Virus record (IMG/VR): IMGVR_UViG_3300011115_000144
Coordinates: 1 to 35,614 of that record
Origin: a virus
Length of the DNA: 35,614 nucleotides
Reading direction: 5' to 3' (one strand)
In this document: piece by piece, positions 24,047 through 30,562 of the stretch
How the letters are laid out: every line of letters starts with the position of its first letter
How positions within the stretch are numbered: position 1 is the first letter of the stretch
Position numbers and translations under genes: made by a program
Notes under the pieces: model-generated
The model's input: only the letters and a program-made list of their open reading frames with translations
Databases searched by the model: none
What the model was told of the DNA's origin: nothing

Positions 24047-24514
24047 TCAAGCTACAAGTCCGGGGACATATTGGGTTTTGCCAGCAACTTTCATAGCGGT
24101 CAACTCTTGCTTCTTCAGGTTGTCCGGATCGTAACTGACATGCACCCAGCCGCTGTCGGGAATGCCGGGGGTATAGAACCCCAGAATCAACTGGGTGTAG
24201 TCCAGATTATCCATGCTCCACTGCGCAAACTCAGCGTTGGGTACGCCGGGAATCTCTATATCGGCTGCTTGGCCCTTGCAATGGTCTGAAGTACGACTTC
24301 CGCCCACCGCTGCATTACTCTCAGGACTGCGATAGCCTGAGTTCACCTTAACTCCTTTGCCGTAGTGATCGCGGATAGGCTGGAGAACCCGCTCAGCCAA
24401 GATTTTGAGGTACTCGGTTTCCACTGGGCCGGGCGTGTTGTCCAGACCCATGCGCAGGGCTGTCTCGGATTTAGTCAGTTCGTGCAAGGAGAAGTTGGCG
24501 GTCAACTGTGTCAT
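24047..24514 (-). CDS. M15-family peptidase endolysin
   Basis: This 155-residue enzyme has the signature of peptidase family M15A (D-Ala-D-Ala or related peptidoglycan carboxy/endopeptidase): SGYRSP (59-64), SDHCKGQAAD (76-85) with zinc ligands H78 and D85, and WVHVS (123-127) with H125 as third ligand. Length is right for a single-domain endolysin; no signal peptide is seen, so a holin should release it. It overlaps the Rz gene by four bases (24511-24514) and lies beside spanin and holin candidates, which confirms a lysis role. Confidence 0.92.
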   Translation of the reverse strand: MTQLTANFSLHELTKSETALRMGLDNTPGPVETEYLKILAERVLQPIRDHYGKGVKVNSGYRSPESNAAVGGSRTSDHCKGQAADIEIPGVPNAEFAQWSMDNLDYTQLILGFYTPGIPDSGWVHVSYDPDNLKKQELTAMKVAGKTQYVPGLVA

Positions 24515-24981
24515 TTCATACCCCTTACTTGGTTGTACTGCTCGATGCAGGTGTTGAGCTTGCGGATGGCTGCGTCACCTTCGGCTGCGATGGCGATAAG
24601 AGTTTCAGCAGCCTGTCGGTCAAGTTCGGCTGATGCGGCTCCGCTGTCACTTCCGCTGGCAGGGGCGGAGGGTTCGGACACTGATACGGGGCAGTTGGCT
24701 TTGACAGGAATGCGCAGCTTGAGACTGCCATCGGCAAGATCATTACGCAGCTTAGTCTCTTTAATCCGTGCAACATCGTTGGCTTTCCTCAAAGTCTGGG
24801 CGTAGGTTTGTGCCACCTGCGCCATGCGCTGTTCTGTCTCCCGTGCCTTCTCGTTTAAGGCGGCAATCTCTAATTGCTGACGGGTGTATTCTGCATCTTT
24901 TCCGCGCCAATATCCAGTGCCAAAGCTTGCCAAAACAGCCAAGACGACACCGAGAATGACGTAGGGGTTAAGGATGCTCAT
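24511..24981 (-). CDS. Rz: Inner-membrane spanin (Rz-like)
   Basis: This 156-residue protein has an N-terminal membrane anchor (about residues 7-25, YVILGVVLAVLASFGTGYW), followed by a charged coiled coil (QQLEIAALNEKARETEQRMA onward), a Pro/Ser/Ala segment and a final helix. This is the i-spanin layout: the periplasmic coil links to an outer-membrane lipoprotein and fuses the membranes at the end of lysis. The second gene, Rz1, lies wholly inside it in another frame. It overlaps the holin candidate stop and the endolysin start by four bases each. Confidence 0.9.
   Translation of the reverse strand: MSILNPYVILGVVLAVLASFGTGYWRGKDAEYTRQQLEIAALNEKARETEQRMAQVAQTYAQTLRKANDVARIKETKLRNDLADGSLKLRIPVKANCPVSVSEPSAPASGSDSGAASAELDRQAAETLIAIAAEGDAAIRKLNTCIEQYNQVRGMK
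24525..24776 (-). CDS. Rz1: Outer-membrane spanin lipoprotein (Rz1-like), embedded in Rz
   Basis: A second frame on the same strand, entirely within the Rz gene, encodes 83 residues. It starts with a basic n-region (MLHGLKR), a hydrophobic stretch (LSCVMILPMAV) and a lipobox V-S-S-C with the modified Cys at 21. A proline-rich section (CPNPPPLP) and a Ser/Pro/Thr-rich tail follow. Basic start, lipobox, proline richness and embedding in Rz are the known marks of Rz1. At 83 residues it is longer than the shortest Rz1 proteins but in the usual range. The product should sit in the outer membrane and pair with Rz across the periplasm. Confidence 0.85.
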   Translation of the reverse strand: MLHGLKRLSCVMILPMAVSSCAFLSKPTAPYQCPNPPPLPAEVTAEPHQPNLTDRLLKLLSPSQPKVTQPSASSTPASSSTTK

Positions 24982-25301
24982 GGCTTGGGCGGCTCGTCAG
25001 CGTCGTTGGCTTCGGCGTTTGCCACTGCGTTAGCAACAGCTTTGATTCCTGAGCGTCCGGCTACACCACCAAGCACTCCGGTGATGAACACCATGATGGT
25101 GGAAATCTGGCTTGTGTAAACCTTATCAATAGCCGCCATCTGTCCGTTCATTGGCTGGGTGACATAGGTAACTGAGTACAAAAACATTGCCATTGCGCCA
25201 AGAAGGATAGTGACCAAGATCACGATCACAAAAGCCCAAACGCGAATCTCAATCTCTTCTGCGGTCAGGCGGTTGGAGTTGTTACGAACGATGGTCGGCA
25301 T
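24978..25301 (-). CDS. Holin candidate with two membrane segments
   Basis: This 107-residue protein has two hydrophobic spans: about residues 21-44 (VWAFVIVILVTILLGAMAMF) and about 66-83 (ISTIMVFITGVLGGVAG), with an acidic N-terminal segment and a polar Ala/Asn/Asp-rich C-tail. Size, two spans and position directly before Rz/Rz1 and the endolysin fit a holin, which opens the inner membrane at a set time. A GGAG precedes the ATG. It overlaps neighbours by one and four bases. It could instead be an antiholin or structural membrane protein. Confidence 0.75.
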   Translation of the reverse strand: MPTIVRNNSNRLTAEEIEIRVWAFVIVILVTILLGAMAMFLYSVTYVTQPMNGQMAAIDKVYTSQISTIMVFITGVLGGVAGRSGIKAVANAVANAEANDADEPPKP

Positions 25302-25474
25302 TATTTTTTCTCCGGTGCGATGAGTTGTTCAGGGCAAGTTCCTGTCGCAGTGCAAATTGGTGGCTTGCACTCAGGGTTCTCCCAGTTCTTTGGATTTTGG
25401 CAAGGGTAGCGAAAACGGTCTTCGCACCCGATCAAACACAGGGTTATCAGCAAAGGTATCAGGAGTTTTGTCAC
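25301..25474 (-). CDS. Small Cys-rich lipoprotein
   Basis: The GTG at 25474 is preferred, with AGAGGA at 25481-25486 six bases upstream; a longer TTG-started frame from 25489 would use the ribosome site itself as coding sequence. The 57-residue product has a short basic start, a Leu/Ile-rich signal and a lipobox L-I-G-C (Cys at 17), then CEDRFRYPC, NPECKPPIC and TATGTC, giving four further Cys residues likely to form disulfides in the periplasm. It overlaps the upstream membrane protein out of frame by 104 bases. Small lipoproteins of this pattern occur, from memory, in aquatic phage lysis regions. Confidence 0.75.
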   Translation of the reverse strand: MTKLLIPLLITLCLIGCEDRFRYPCQNPKNWENPECKPPICTATGTCPEQLIAPEKK

Positions 25475-25754
25475 GATTCTTCCTCTCAATTTCCCGTCGT
25501 AGTTTCTCTACCTTCTCAATCTGCGCCTTGCTCTCATGCTTGGTCTCCAGTATGTCCAAATACAGAAACGCCAGCAAGGGCAACATCAGCGCAACCAACA
25601 CCACCGCCACAATCCAACCCAGCATCCCCATCAAACGCTCCTCAGTTGTTTCAACCACAGGAACCACGTCCACAGGTATGCGATAAGGATCAAGGTTAGG
25701 ACGGCTGCTCCTGCTCGCAGGTTTTGGCTTCTTTCCCTTTGGTGTCGTTGCCAT
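25371..25754 (-). CDS. Single-span membrane protein with charged coiled coil
   Basis: This 127-residue protein has a basic N-terminal tail (KGKKPKPASRSSR), one strong membrane span at about 46-66 (GWIVAVVLVALMLPLLAFLY), then a charged coiled coil (ETKHESKAQIEKVEKLRREI) and a basic end. By the positive-inside rule the N-terminus is likely cytoplasmic and the coil periplasmic, like an inner-membrane spanin. It overlaps the small lipoprotein by 104 bases and the preceding gene by 124 bases, both out of frame. Function is unproven. Confidence 0.7.
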   Translation of the reverse strand: MATTPKGKKPKPASRSSRPNLDPYRIPVDVVPVVETTEERLMGMLGWIVAVVLVALMLPLLAFLYLDILETKHESKAQIEKVEKLRREIERKNRDKTPDTFADNPVFDRVRRPFSLPLPKSKELGEP

Positions 25755-26329
25755 CTCAATCTACGCTCCCGCTGTTCTTGGGCCAGCCTTGCGGCTTCTT
25801 GTTCAGCGGCGATGATGTCCCGCATCTCAAACACCTTGGAATACAGCGCCCCCATCTCTGGTGGACTCTGATAAACCATCGTCTCCCTGATCGTCTTCTC
25901 CAGCTCCGCCATCTGATCCATCGCCATCACCCGCTTCAGTGCGGCTTCCATCTGGTTTTGGTCAGGCTCATAGACGTTTCTGGACTTCTCTTCTTCCTCC
26001 CGAATGTGTGCGGCTAACTGCTCTTGAATCCTGAAGAACTCGGTGAGTTGCTTGACAACATCGACCATGACTTGGGTTTCGTCAACGGCAACGAACTTCT
26101 CCTTCTTTTTCGCCATAGGCTTCGACGCTGGTCGAGCTTTAGGCTTCGCGCCAAAGAAAGCAGAAATCTTTCCCCAAAATCCATAGAGTTCTTTTCCGAT
26201 GTCAACAGCTTCGTCAACTGTGGCCTTGACCTCCATGAAAGAAGTCTTCGCCTGCTTGTATAACTCACAACCTTCTTTGATTGCGGCGACACAAGCGTTT
26301 GCAGCAAAGAGGAGGGAGATCGGATCAAT
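25631..26329 (-). CDS. Coiled-coil protein with C-terminal membrane anchor, probable AUU start
   Basis: An ATG-started frame begins at 26236 (201 residues) but has no ribosome site. The same frame stays open 31 codons further upstream to an ATT at 26327-26329, immediately after the upstream gene's TAA and one AAA codon. The added segment reads as protein (DPISLLFAANACVAAIKEGC) and resembles the D-P-x-T/S ... A-x-K-K/E-G start recalled from a family of phage proteins with this overall shape. No canonical start exists in the extension. The 232-residue product has charged helices and a C-terminal hydrophobic anchor at about 205-227 (AGAAVLTLILIAYLWTWFLW). It probably sits in the inner membrane with its bulk in the cytoplasm. 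Confidence in the gene is high, in the start moderate. Confidence 0.75.
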   Translation of the reverse strand: MDPISLLFAANACVAAIKEGCELYKQAKTSFMEVKATVDEAVDIGKELYGFWGKISAFFGAKPKARPASKPMAKKKEKFVAVDETQVMVDVVKQLTEFFRIQEQLAAHIREEEEKSRNVYEPDQNQMEAALKRVMAMDQMAELEKTIRETMVYQSPPEMGALYSKVFEMRDIIAAEQEAARLAQEQRERRLRWQRHQRERSQNLRAGAAVLTLILIAYLWTWFLWLKQLRSV

Positions 26330-26332
26330 TTT

Positions 26333-26602
26333 TTACTCTTTGGGGTATTTGGCTTTGACTGCAAGACAAGCGGCAATGTACGCATCAATCTGTGCTTGGT
26401 CACCTTTCACTACACCATCGAGATAATCAGCCATCGGCGGATACTCTGCCGCACGTTTTTGCGCGTAGGTGAGTTCTGGTGATTTGGGACGAAGTGCATC
26501 TGCTTCTTCATCACTGATTGGCACTGAGCCAGCAGGAAGCATATGAACGAATGAATCGTCGTCAAGGAAGTGCAGGGAGTTGTCAGGTGCTTTGTAGTGC
26601 AT
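26333..26602 (-). CDS. Small tail-fibre-associated protein (chaperone-like)
   Basis: This 89-residue protein starts MHYKAPDNSLHFLDD and ends in a helical part with YPPMADYLDGVVKGDQAQID and AVKAKYPKE. A Y-P-x-x-x-x-x-L-D-x-x ... V-K-x-x-Y-P-K pattern is common at the ends of phage tail-fibre assembly or tail-associated proteins. It lies directly after a fibre-like gene. An assembly-helper role is inferred. Its stop is followed at once by the ATT start candidate of the next gene, suggesting reinitiation. Confidence 0.6.
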   Translation of the reverse strand: MHYKAPDNSLHFLDDDSFVHMLPAGSVPISDEEADALRPKSPELTYAQKRAAEYPPMADYLDGVVKGDQAQIDAYIAACLAVKAKYPKE

Positions 26603-26611
26603 TTTTAATCC

Positions 26612-27463
26612 TTAACGAAGTTCACACCAAGCCGTTAAGCTTGAACCATTGTGAGTAAACGAGTACGACTGCCCCGGAGGAACAATTGCTACCGCCGTTA
26701 ATTGAGTTCCAGAACCAAGATTGCCGGTAGGTAGTGCAACCCCAGCGACTGTAAAGAACGCAGTAAGGCCGCCACCACCAGCACCTTGGGCATACGCCAT
26801 AATTGGTTTGCCAGTAGTGTTGTAGTATGTTGTTGCGTTTGCTCGGCTTCCTGTTACGTTCTGCCAAGTCTGTCCATACCCCAACGAACTCATCGCACTT
26901 AAAGCCTGACCGCCATATCCTTGAATAGTCGATGGTGCAGTAGCCCATGTGCCTGCTGTAGCCTGTGTGGATTCAACATACCCAACAACACGGAAAGGCA
27001 CGGATGATCTGCCGGTAGTTGAATAGATTGTGCTTGCGGAGTTTGATGCCGCCGCAATCGTTGTGGTGTTGATTAAAGTTGTTTCATCAAGGTTGTTGCC
27101 ACCTGAAATATTCACCACAGCCAATTCAACTGTACCTGCGTTGTCGATTGCAATCACAATAATACGAGACTGAACAGCGTTAACTGTACCCAGCGTTGCA
27201 GTCGCTGGAACAACAACTGATATTGGTGAAGACACAGTGCGTGTGTTGGTCGCCCCACTGGTCAATGATGAACTACGGAAAACCAAAGCACACTGGTTCA
27301 AAGTCACAGTCATTGCACTTGATGCAACGGACGCTGTGATGGGAAAGACAGGACTGAATGTTGCTGATGGGAGCGTGGTTGAGTCAGCAAACGTGATTGA
27401 CCCAGAGCTTAAGGCGGCTCCCGGCGTTGTGATCCCGCTTGTCCCGCTAATTGTTACTGGCAT
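26612..27463 (-). CDS. Fibre-like virion protein, 283 residues
   Basis: The start at 27463 is fixed by AAGGAG (27471-27476) seven bases upstream; a longer frame from 27514 would overlap the previous gene and has no such site. The product is Thr/Ser/Ala/Gly-rich and strand-predicted, opening PVTISGTSGITTPGAALSSG, a common opening of short phage fibre or appendage proteins. The C-terminus (GTQLTAVAIVPPGQSYSFTH, then WCELR) resembles a surface-exposed cap. It belongs to the tandem fibre array. Receptor binding or decoration is inferred. Confidence 0.65.
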   Translation of the reverse strand: MPVTISGTSGITTPGAALSSGSITFADSTTLPSATFSPVFPITASVASSAMTVTLNQCALVFRSSSLTSGATNTRTVSSPISVVVPATATLGTVNAVQSRIIVIAIDNAGTVELAVVNISGGNNLDETTLINTTTIAAASNSASTIYSTTGRSSVPFRVVGYVESTQATAGTWATAPSTIQGYGGQALSAMSSLGYGQTWQNVTGSRANATTYYNTTGKPIMAYAQGAGGGGLTAFFTVAGVALPTGNLGSGTQLTAVAIVPPGQSYSFTHNGSSLTAWCELR

Positions 27464-27474
27464 GTTTATGCTCC

Positions 27475-27507
27475 TTATTCGTAGAGGATGTTGATTGTTA
27501 TGGTCAT
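27475..27507 (-). pseudogene. Ten-codon remnant of a fibre C-terminal cap
   Basis: Between two fibre genes a mini-frame overlaps the upstream stop by ATGA and encodes MTITINILYE followed by TAA. Its last half matches the ending VNILYEG or VNIMYEG of the two fibre paralogues at 29660-30250 and 28504-29034. The simplest reading is a leftover C-terminus from a deleted or recombined fibre gene; it may also help couple translation to the gene at 27463. The match covers only five to eight residues. Confidence 0.45.
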
Positions 27508-28304
27508 TGTGCAATCTCCATCAAAGTAATTGAGCAAAGAGTGCTAACCATGTCTGTGGTGTCAGTATTTGATGGCGATCTATTTATATAGGTAGTACCA
27601 TTTGTAGAAGTTTGAATTTTGTAAGTTGTTGCAGAAGTTGTTGCTGGAGAATCTAAAAATTCACCAGAAGTTGTCCAATAAGGATTGGCATCCGAAAATT
27701 GACCTCGAACAGCACTATGTCCTTTAATTCTGTTTGTGCCTTGTGCGCCATTTCCAACTGCTGTTGAATTTCTTACTATTTGAAACGCATGATATGTTGT
27801 TCCTCCAGCAGTAGACCCATTGATTCTGTATTGAATCAGTATTTTGCTGGTAGAAAATGTTGGTGTTATTGATGCAGACAAACCAGTTATATCAGCATAA
27901 GTTGCACCTGTTATTGTTAATTGGGAATCTGTAGTAGCTTGTACAACCTGCAACACAGTACCTGCTGTTGCGTAGTTTGTCATTGGATACCAAGTTGTAT
28001 TTGACAAACGATAAACAAATGTCACAGCAGAACCCGCACCAAAAGAAGTTGGTGGGCGCACAATACTCTGCCCAGTGTTGGCGTTCACAGTCAATGCTGT
28101 GATTGTCTGAGTTGAACTGAATGTAATGGTCATACCATCCGCAGGGGATGCTGGCATTGTGATTGTGCCTGTTGCCAGCGTACCAGCAGGATTCATCACC
28201 AGTACATTTACACCAGCGGCAAATGTGTAGGAGAACCCAGTTGTTGGGACTTGGTAGTTGTACTGCTGGAGCAGTCCGTTTGTTCCGTCAAGTTTGGCTG
28301 TCAT
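27504..28304 (-). CDS. Fibre-like virion protein, 266 residues
   Basis: The N-terminus (TAKLDGTNGLLQQYNYQVPT) and next segment (NPAGTLATGTITMPASPADG, then ITALTVNANTGQSI) are typical openings of phage tail-fibre or appendage proteins. The middle is strand-rich, and the C-terminal half (ILIQYRINGSTAGGTTYHAF onward) has the alternating pattern of a beta-sandwich head. It is Thr/Ser/Gly/Asn-rich, and the DNA looks more AT-rich than the neighbouring tail genes. It overlaps the small Ala-rich gene by 17 bases. Confidence 0.65.
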   Translation of the reverse strand: MTAKLDGTNGLLQQYNYQVPTTGFSYTFAAGVNVLVMNPAGTLATGTITMPASPADGMTITFSSTQTITALTVNANTGQSIVRPPTSFGAGSAVTFVYRLSNTTWYPMTNYATAGTVLQVVQATTDSQLTITGATYADITGLSASITPTFSTSKILIQYRINGSTAGGTTYHAFQIVRNSTAVGNGAQGTNRIKGHSAVRGQFSDANPYWTTSGEFLDSPATTSATTYKIQTSTNGTTYINRSPSNTDTTDMVSTLCSITLMEIAQ

Positions 28305-28500
28305 TGGTTACTCCTTGTTCGGGCGCTGGTTGTGCCGCCTGTGCTTCAGCCAAAGCCTGTGCTTCAGCAAGTGCCTTAGCTTCTGCCTCAGCCGCTGCTT
28401 GTGCCGCTACTGCTGCGTCATGGATTGCTTGTTCTTCAGGTGTGTATTGAACGATTGTGGTTACGCCTGTTTCACAATTGACTACGATTCTGTGTGTCAT
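28288..28500 (-). CDS. Small Ala/Glu-rich helical protein of the fibre block
   Basis: This 70-residue protein begins MTHRIVVNCETGVTTIVQYT and continues as an Ala/Glu/Gln-rich helix (AQAAAEAEAKALAEAQALAE). The start resembles small fibre-associated proteins of aquatic phages in which a short strand pair precedes an alanine-rich coiled coil. It overlaps the fibre gene after it by 17 bases and lies three bases after the previous stop. It may act as an assembly helper or as a spacer; function is unknown. Confidence 0.6.
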   Translation of the reverse strand: MTHRIVVNCETGVTTIVQYTPEEQAIHDAAVAAQAAAEAEAKALAEAQALAEAQAAQPAPEQGVTNDSQT

Positions 28501-28503
28501 TTC

Positions 28504-29034
28504 TTATCCTTCATACATGATGTTTACTGTGCCAGCGTCAAAGGTATCAGTGCCGTTAACTGTGGTGAGACGAATAGCAGTTAGAGGCGCGGCAAGAGCA
28601 ATAGAGCTTCCACTTAAACAACCTGATGCATTACCATCAAATATAGTTGCTGAAGCCACCCAAGTGTTGCCTGTGATATTTGCGATAGTCATTGTTCCGT
28701 AAAGAGTCCTTGCACTAGCACCTGCGCCAGACGCAATAACAGGTATTCCCGTTGTTACGTTAGTATTTGTTGTGTTTGCAAACCAACCCCCGCCAAGATA
28801 CCCAGATGTTGTGTAACTTGTTGACCCAGTTCCTAATTGAACTTGAATAATTGAAGATAAATTTACACTTACACCATTAAACATAACGGTGATCCGCTTC
28901 ACCCAACTTGGTAACGCTGTGAAGTCATAAGCTACTGCGCTTGTGTTTGTTGCTTGAGCAGGGGCAGAGGTAATCCCCAGTACCGTACCGTTGTTGATCG
29001 TGACGCTTGCTGATCCGTCGATTACTGTGCTCAT
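28504..29034 (-). CDS. Fibre-like paralogue A, 176 residues
   Basis: The start at 29034 follows TAGGAG with a 7-base gap and overlaps the previous stop as ATGA; an ATG six bases earlier is too close to the ribosome site. The protein is a strand-rich Thr/Gly-rich unit with LPSWVKRITVMFNGVS, QLGTGSTSYTTSGY and the ending VNGTDTFDAGTVNIMYEG. The same landmarks occur in the paralogue at 29660-30250, so the two arose by duplication. The I/L-P-x-W-V-K-R-I-T-V core is recalled from many environmental phage appendage proteins. Confidence 0.7.
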   Translation of the reverse strand: MSTVIDGSASVTINNGTVLGITSAPAQATNTSAVAYDFTALPSWVKRITVMFNGVSVNLSSIIQVQLGTGSTSYTTSGYLGGGWFANTTNTNVTTGIPVIASGAGASARTLYGTMTIANITGNTWVASATIFDGNASGCLSGSSIALAAPLTAIRLTTVNGTDTFDAGTVNIMYEG

Positions 29035-29657
29035 GCCCATGCTCCTACTGAAGTGTTAGAACCGGATGCGCCAACTGGTGCAATGCGAATAAAACTACCA
29101 GCTAGTGTTGAATAAGCACCACCCGGTGCGGCTGATAGCGTGTATTGCGGAATGAATGTACCGCCAGCATTGACTGATACTGTGCCTTTTAAAATTACAA
29201 ACCAAGTTACAGCCGCACTTATAGTTACCATATTTGTATTGACATTTGATGCTGTTATTGCAAATGACCCATAAGATGAACCTATAGAGGCGGCAGATGT
29301 GACAGAAGTTGCCGCACTTGCACTCGAAAGATAATAAATGTTATTTAATGTTGCTGTTCCAGCAAAGCCAAAACCTACGGTATTTGATGTTGTACCAGCA
29401 GATTTGCTTAACGCAAAAATCATCTCAAACTCATACGCAGTGCTTGCGGACAAAGTGCAACCCACACCAAATATGTTTTGCGCTGTGTTGACATTTGCCC
29501 CTGCAAGGTCAGCGTTCAGTCTGTAATACTGCTGAGTTGGAACAATGCCTCGCTGTGTGCCAATCGGTGTTGCGGCAAAGATTGGGCTGGAATATTCAAT
29601 ATTCCCTACGGCTGGTGTACCAATCAGCGTGTCGGATGTTAGAACGAGTATTGACAT
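29031..29657 (-). CDS. Fibre-like virion protein, 208 residues
   Basis: This protein starts MSILVLTSDTLIGTPAVGNI and continues as a strand-rich domain with YYRLNADLAGANVNTAQNIF, AYEFEMIFALSKSAG and FIPQYTLSAAPGG. The series suggests a beta-sandwich appendage or receptor-binding domain. It lies between the two related paralogues but does not share their landmarks. ATGA overlap links it to paralogue A. Confidence 0.6.
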   Translation of the reverse strand: MSILVLTSDTLIGTPAVGNIEYSSPIFAATPIGTQRGIVPTQQYYRLNADLAGANVNTAQNIFGVGCTLSASTAYEFEMIFALSKSAGTTSNTVGFGFAGTATLNNIYYLSSASAATSVTSAASIGSSYGSFAITASNVNTNMVTISAAVTWFVILKGTVSVNAGGTFIPQYTLSAAPGGAYSTLAGSFIRIAPVGASGSNTSVGAWA

Positions 29658-29659
29658 TT

Positions 29660-30250
29660 TTATCCTTCGTACAGAATGTTGACTGTGCCAGCATCAAAGG
29701 TGTCTGTGCCGTTAACAGTGGTGATGCGAACAGCAGTTAATACTGCCCCAAGTGTGACAATGCCACCAGTAGTTAAAGTTAAACCTGAAGTATGGTATCC
29801 AGCTCCAGAAAAAACCCACGCATTTCCAGAAACATTTGTGATTGTTATATTTCCACTTACTGCCGCCGCCGCCGTACCATTAGCAAAGAATATACATCCG
29901 TTTGTAGCAGTTGCCCCCAAACTATTATTTGCGCTATTGTTTGTATAAGTTGATGCGCTTGAATATCCAGAAGTTGTAAAAGTAGTCGAACCTGTACCTA
30001 GTTGAATAAGAGGATTTGAAGTTCCACTCAACGAAACACCAGATAAAATTACAGTGATTCGTTTAATCCACGCTGGCAAGCCTGTGAAATCAATAGAAGT
30101 GCCTGATGTGGATGCAACAGCCGTTGCCAGTGTATTGACAGACATTGTCCCCGTAGCCGCTTGAACAGTGATGGTGTTTGTCCCTGCAACTGCGGCGGCG
30201 GCAAGTGTGACTTGTCCGCTGGTGTCTCCTGTTAAAACAAGTGATGCCAT
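29660..30250 (-). CDS. Fibre-like paralogue B, 196 residues
   Basis: It opens LVLTGDTSGQVTLAAAAVAG and TNTITVQAATGTMSVNTLAT, a module widely recalled in aquatic phage appendage proteins, followed by the shared core GLPAWIKRITVILSGVS, QLGTGSTTFTTSGY and the shared ending VNGTDTFDAGTVNILYEG. Compared with paralogue A it has an extra 30-40 residues at the N-terminus. The shared landmarks run in the same order, showing duplication with divergence. It is part of the fibre array. Confidence 0.7.
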   Translation of the reverse strand: MASLVLTGDTSGQVTLAAAAVAGTNTITVQAATGTMSVNTLATAVASTSGTSIDFTGLPAWIKRITVILSGVSLSGTSNPLIQLGTGSTTFTTSGYSSASTYTNNSANNSLGATATNGCIFFANGTAAAAVSGNITITNVSGNAWVFSGAGYHTSGLTLTTGGIVTLGAVLTAVRITTVNGTDTFDAGTVNILYEG

Positions 30251-30259
30251 ATCAATCCT

Positions 30260-30553
30260 TTATAAAACAACCCAGCGTGAACCCGCCGGAAGAGTTACCG
30301 TTACACCGGCATTCAGCGTGATGGGGCCGGTAGACATTGCACACGATCCCGATGTCACTGAGTATGTGGTTGTCACGGTCTTGGTGTTTTCATAAATGGG
30401 AACGCCTGTCACCAACGCAGTGTTGGATTGCGCTACAGGGATTGTTCCGCTGACTGCCGACAGCGTTTGTGTGTAGTTGCTACTTGTGTTCGGGGATGTG
30501 ACGGTAATCGTTCCCGACCCGCTCGCATTTCCCGCAATTGATACTTGAGACAT
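30260..30553 (-). CDS. Short fibre-like protein with shared C-terminal cap, 97 residues
   Basis: This short protein has an N-terminal Ser/Thr/Gly part (VSIAGNASGSGTITVTSPNT) and a C-terminal cap with YSVTSGSCAMSTGPITLNAG and VTLPAGSRWVVL. The cap is also the ending of the genes at 30563-31363 and 31396-31854. It may be a reduced appendage subunit. AGGAGA-like purines precede the start. Confidence 0.6.
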   Translation of the reverse strand: MSQVSIAGNASGSGTITVTSPNTSSNYTQTLSAVSGTIPVAQSNTALVTGVPIYENTKTVTTTYSVTSGSCAMSTGPITLNAGVTVTLPAGSRWVVL

Positions 30554-30562
30554 GTTTTCTCC

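Noticed and set aside
26014-26403. Minus-strand 129-residue frame overlapping the AUU-started gene
   Set aside because: Ser/Arg/Leu-rich shadow composition; the neighbouring frame has family-like content.
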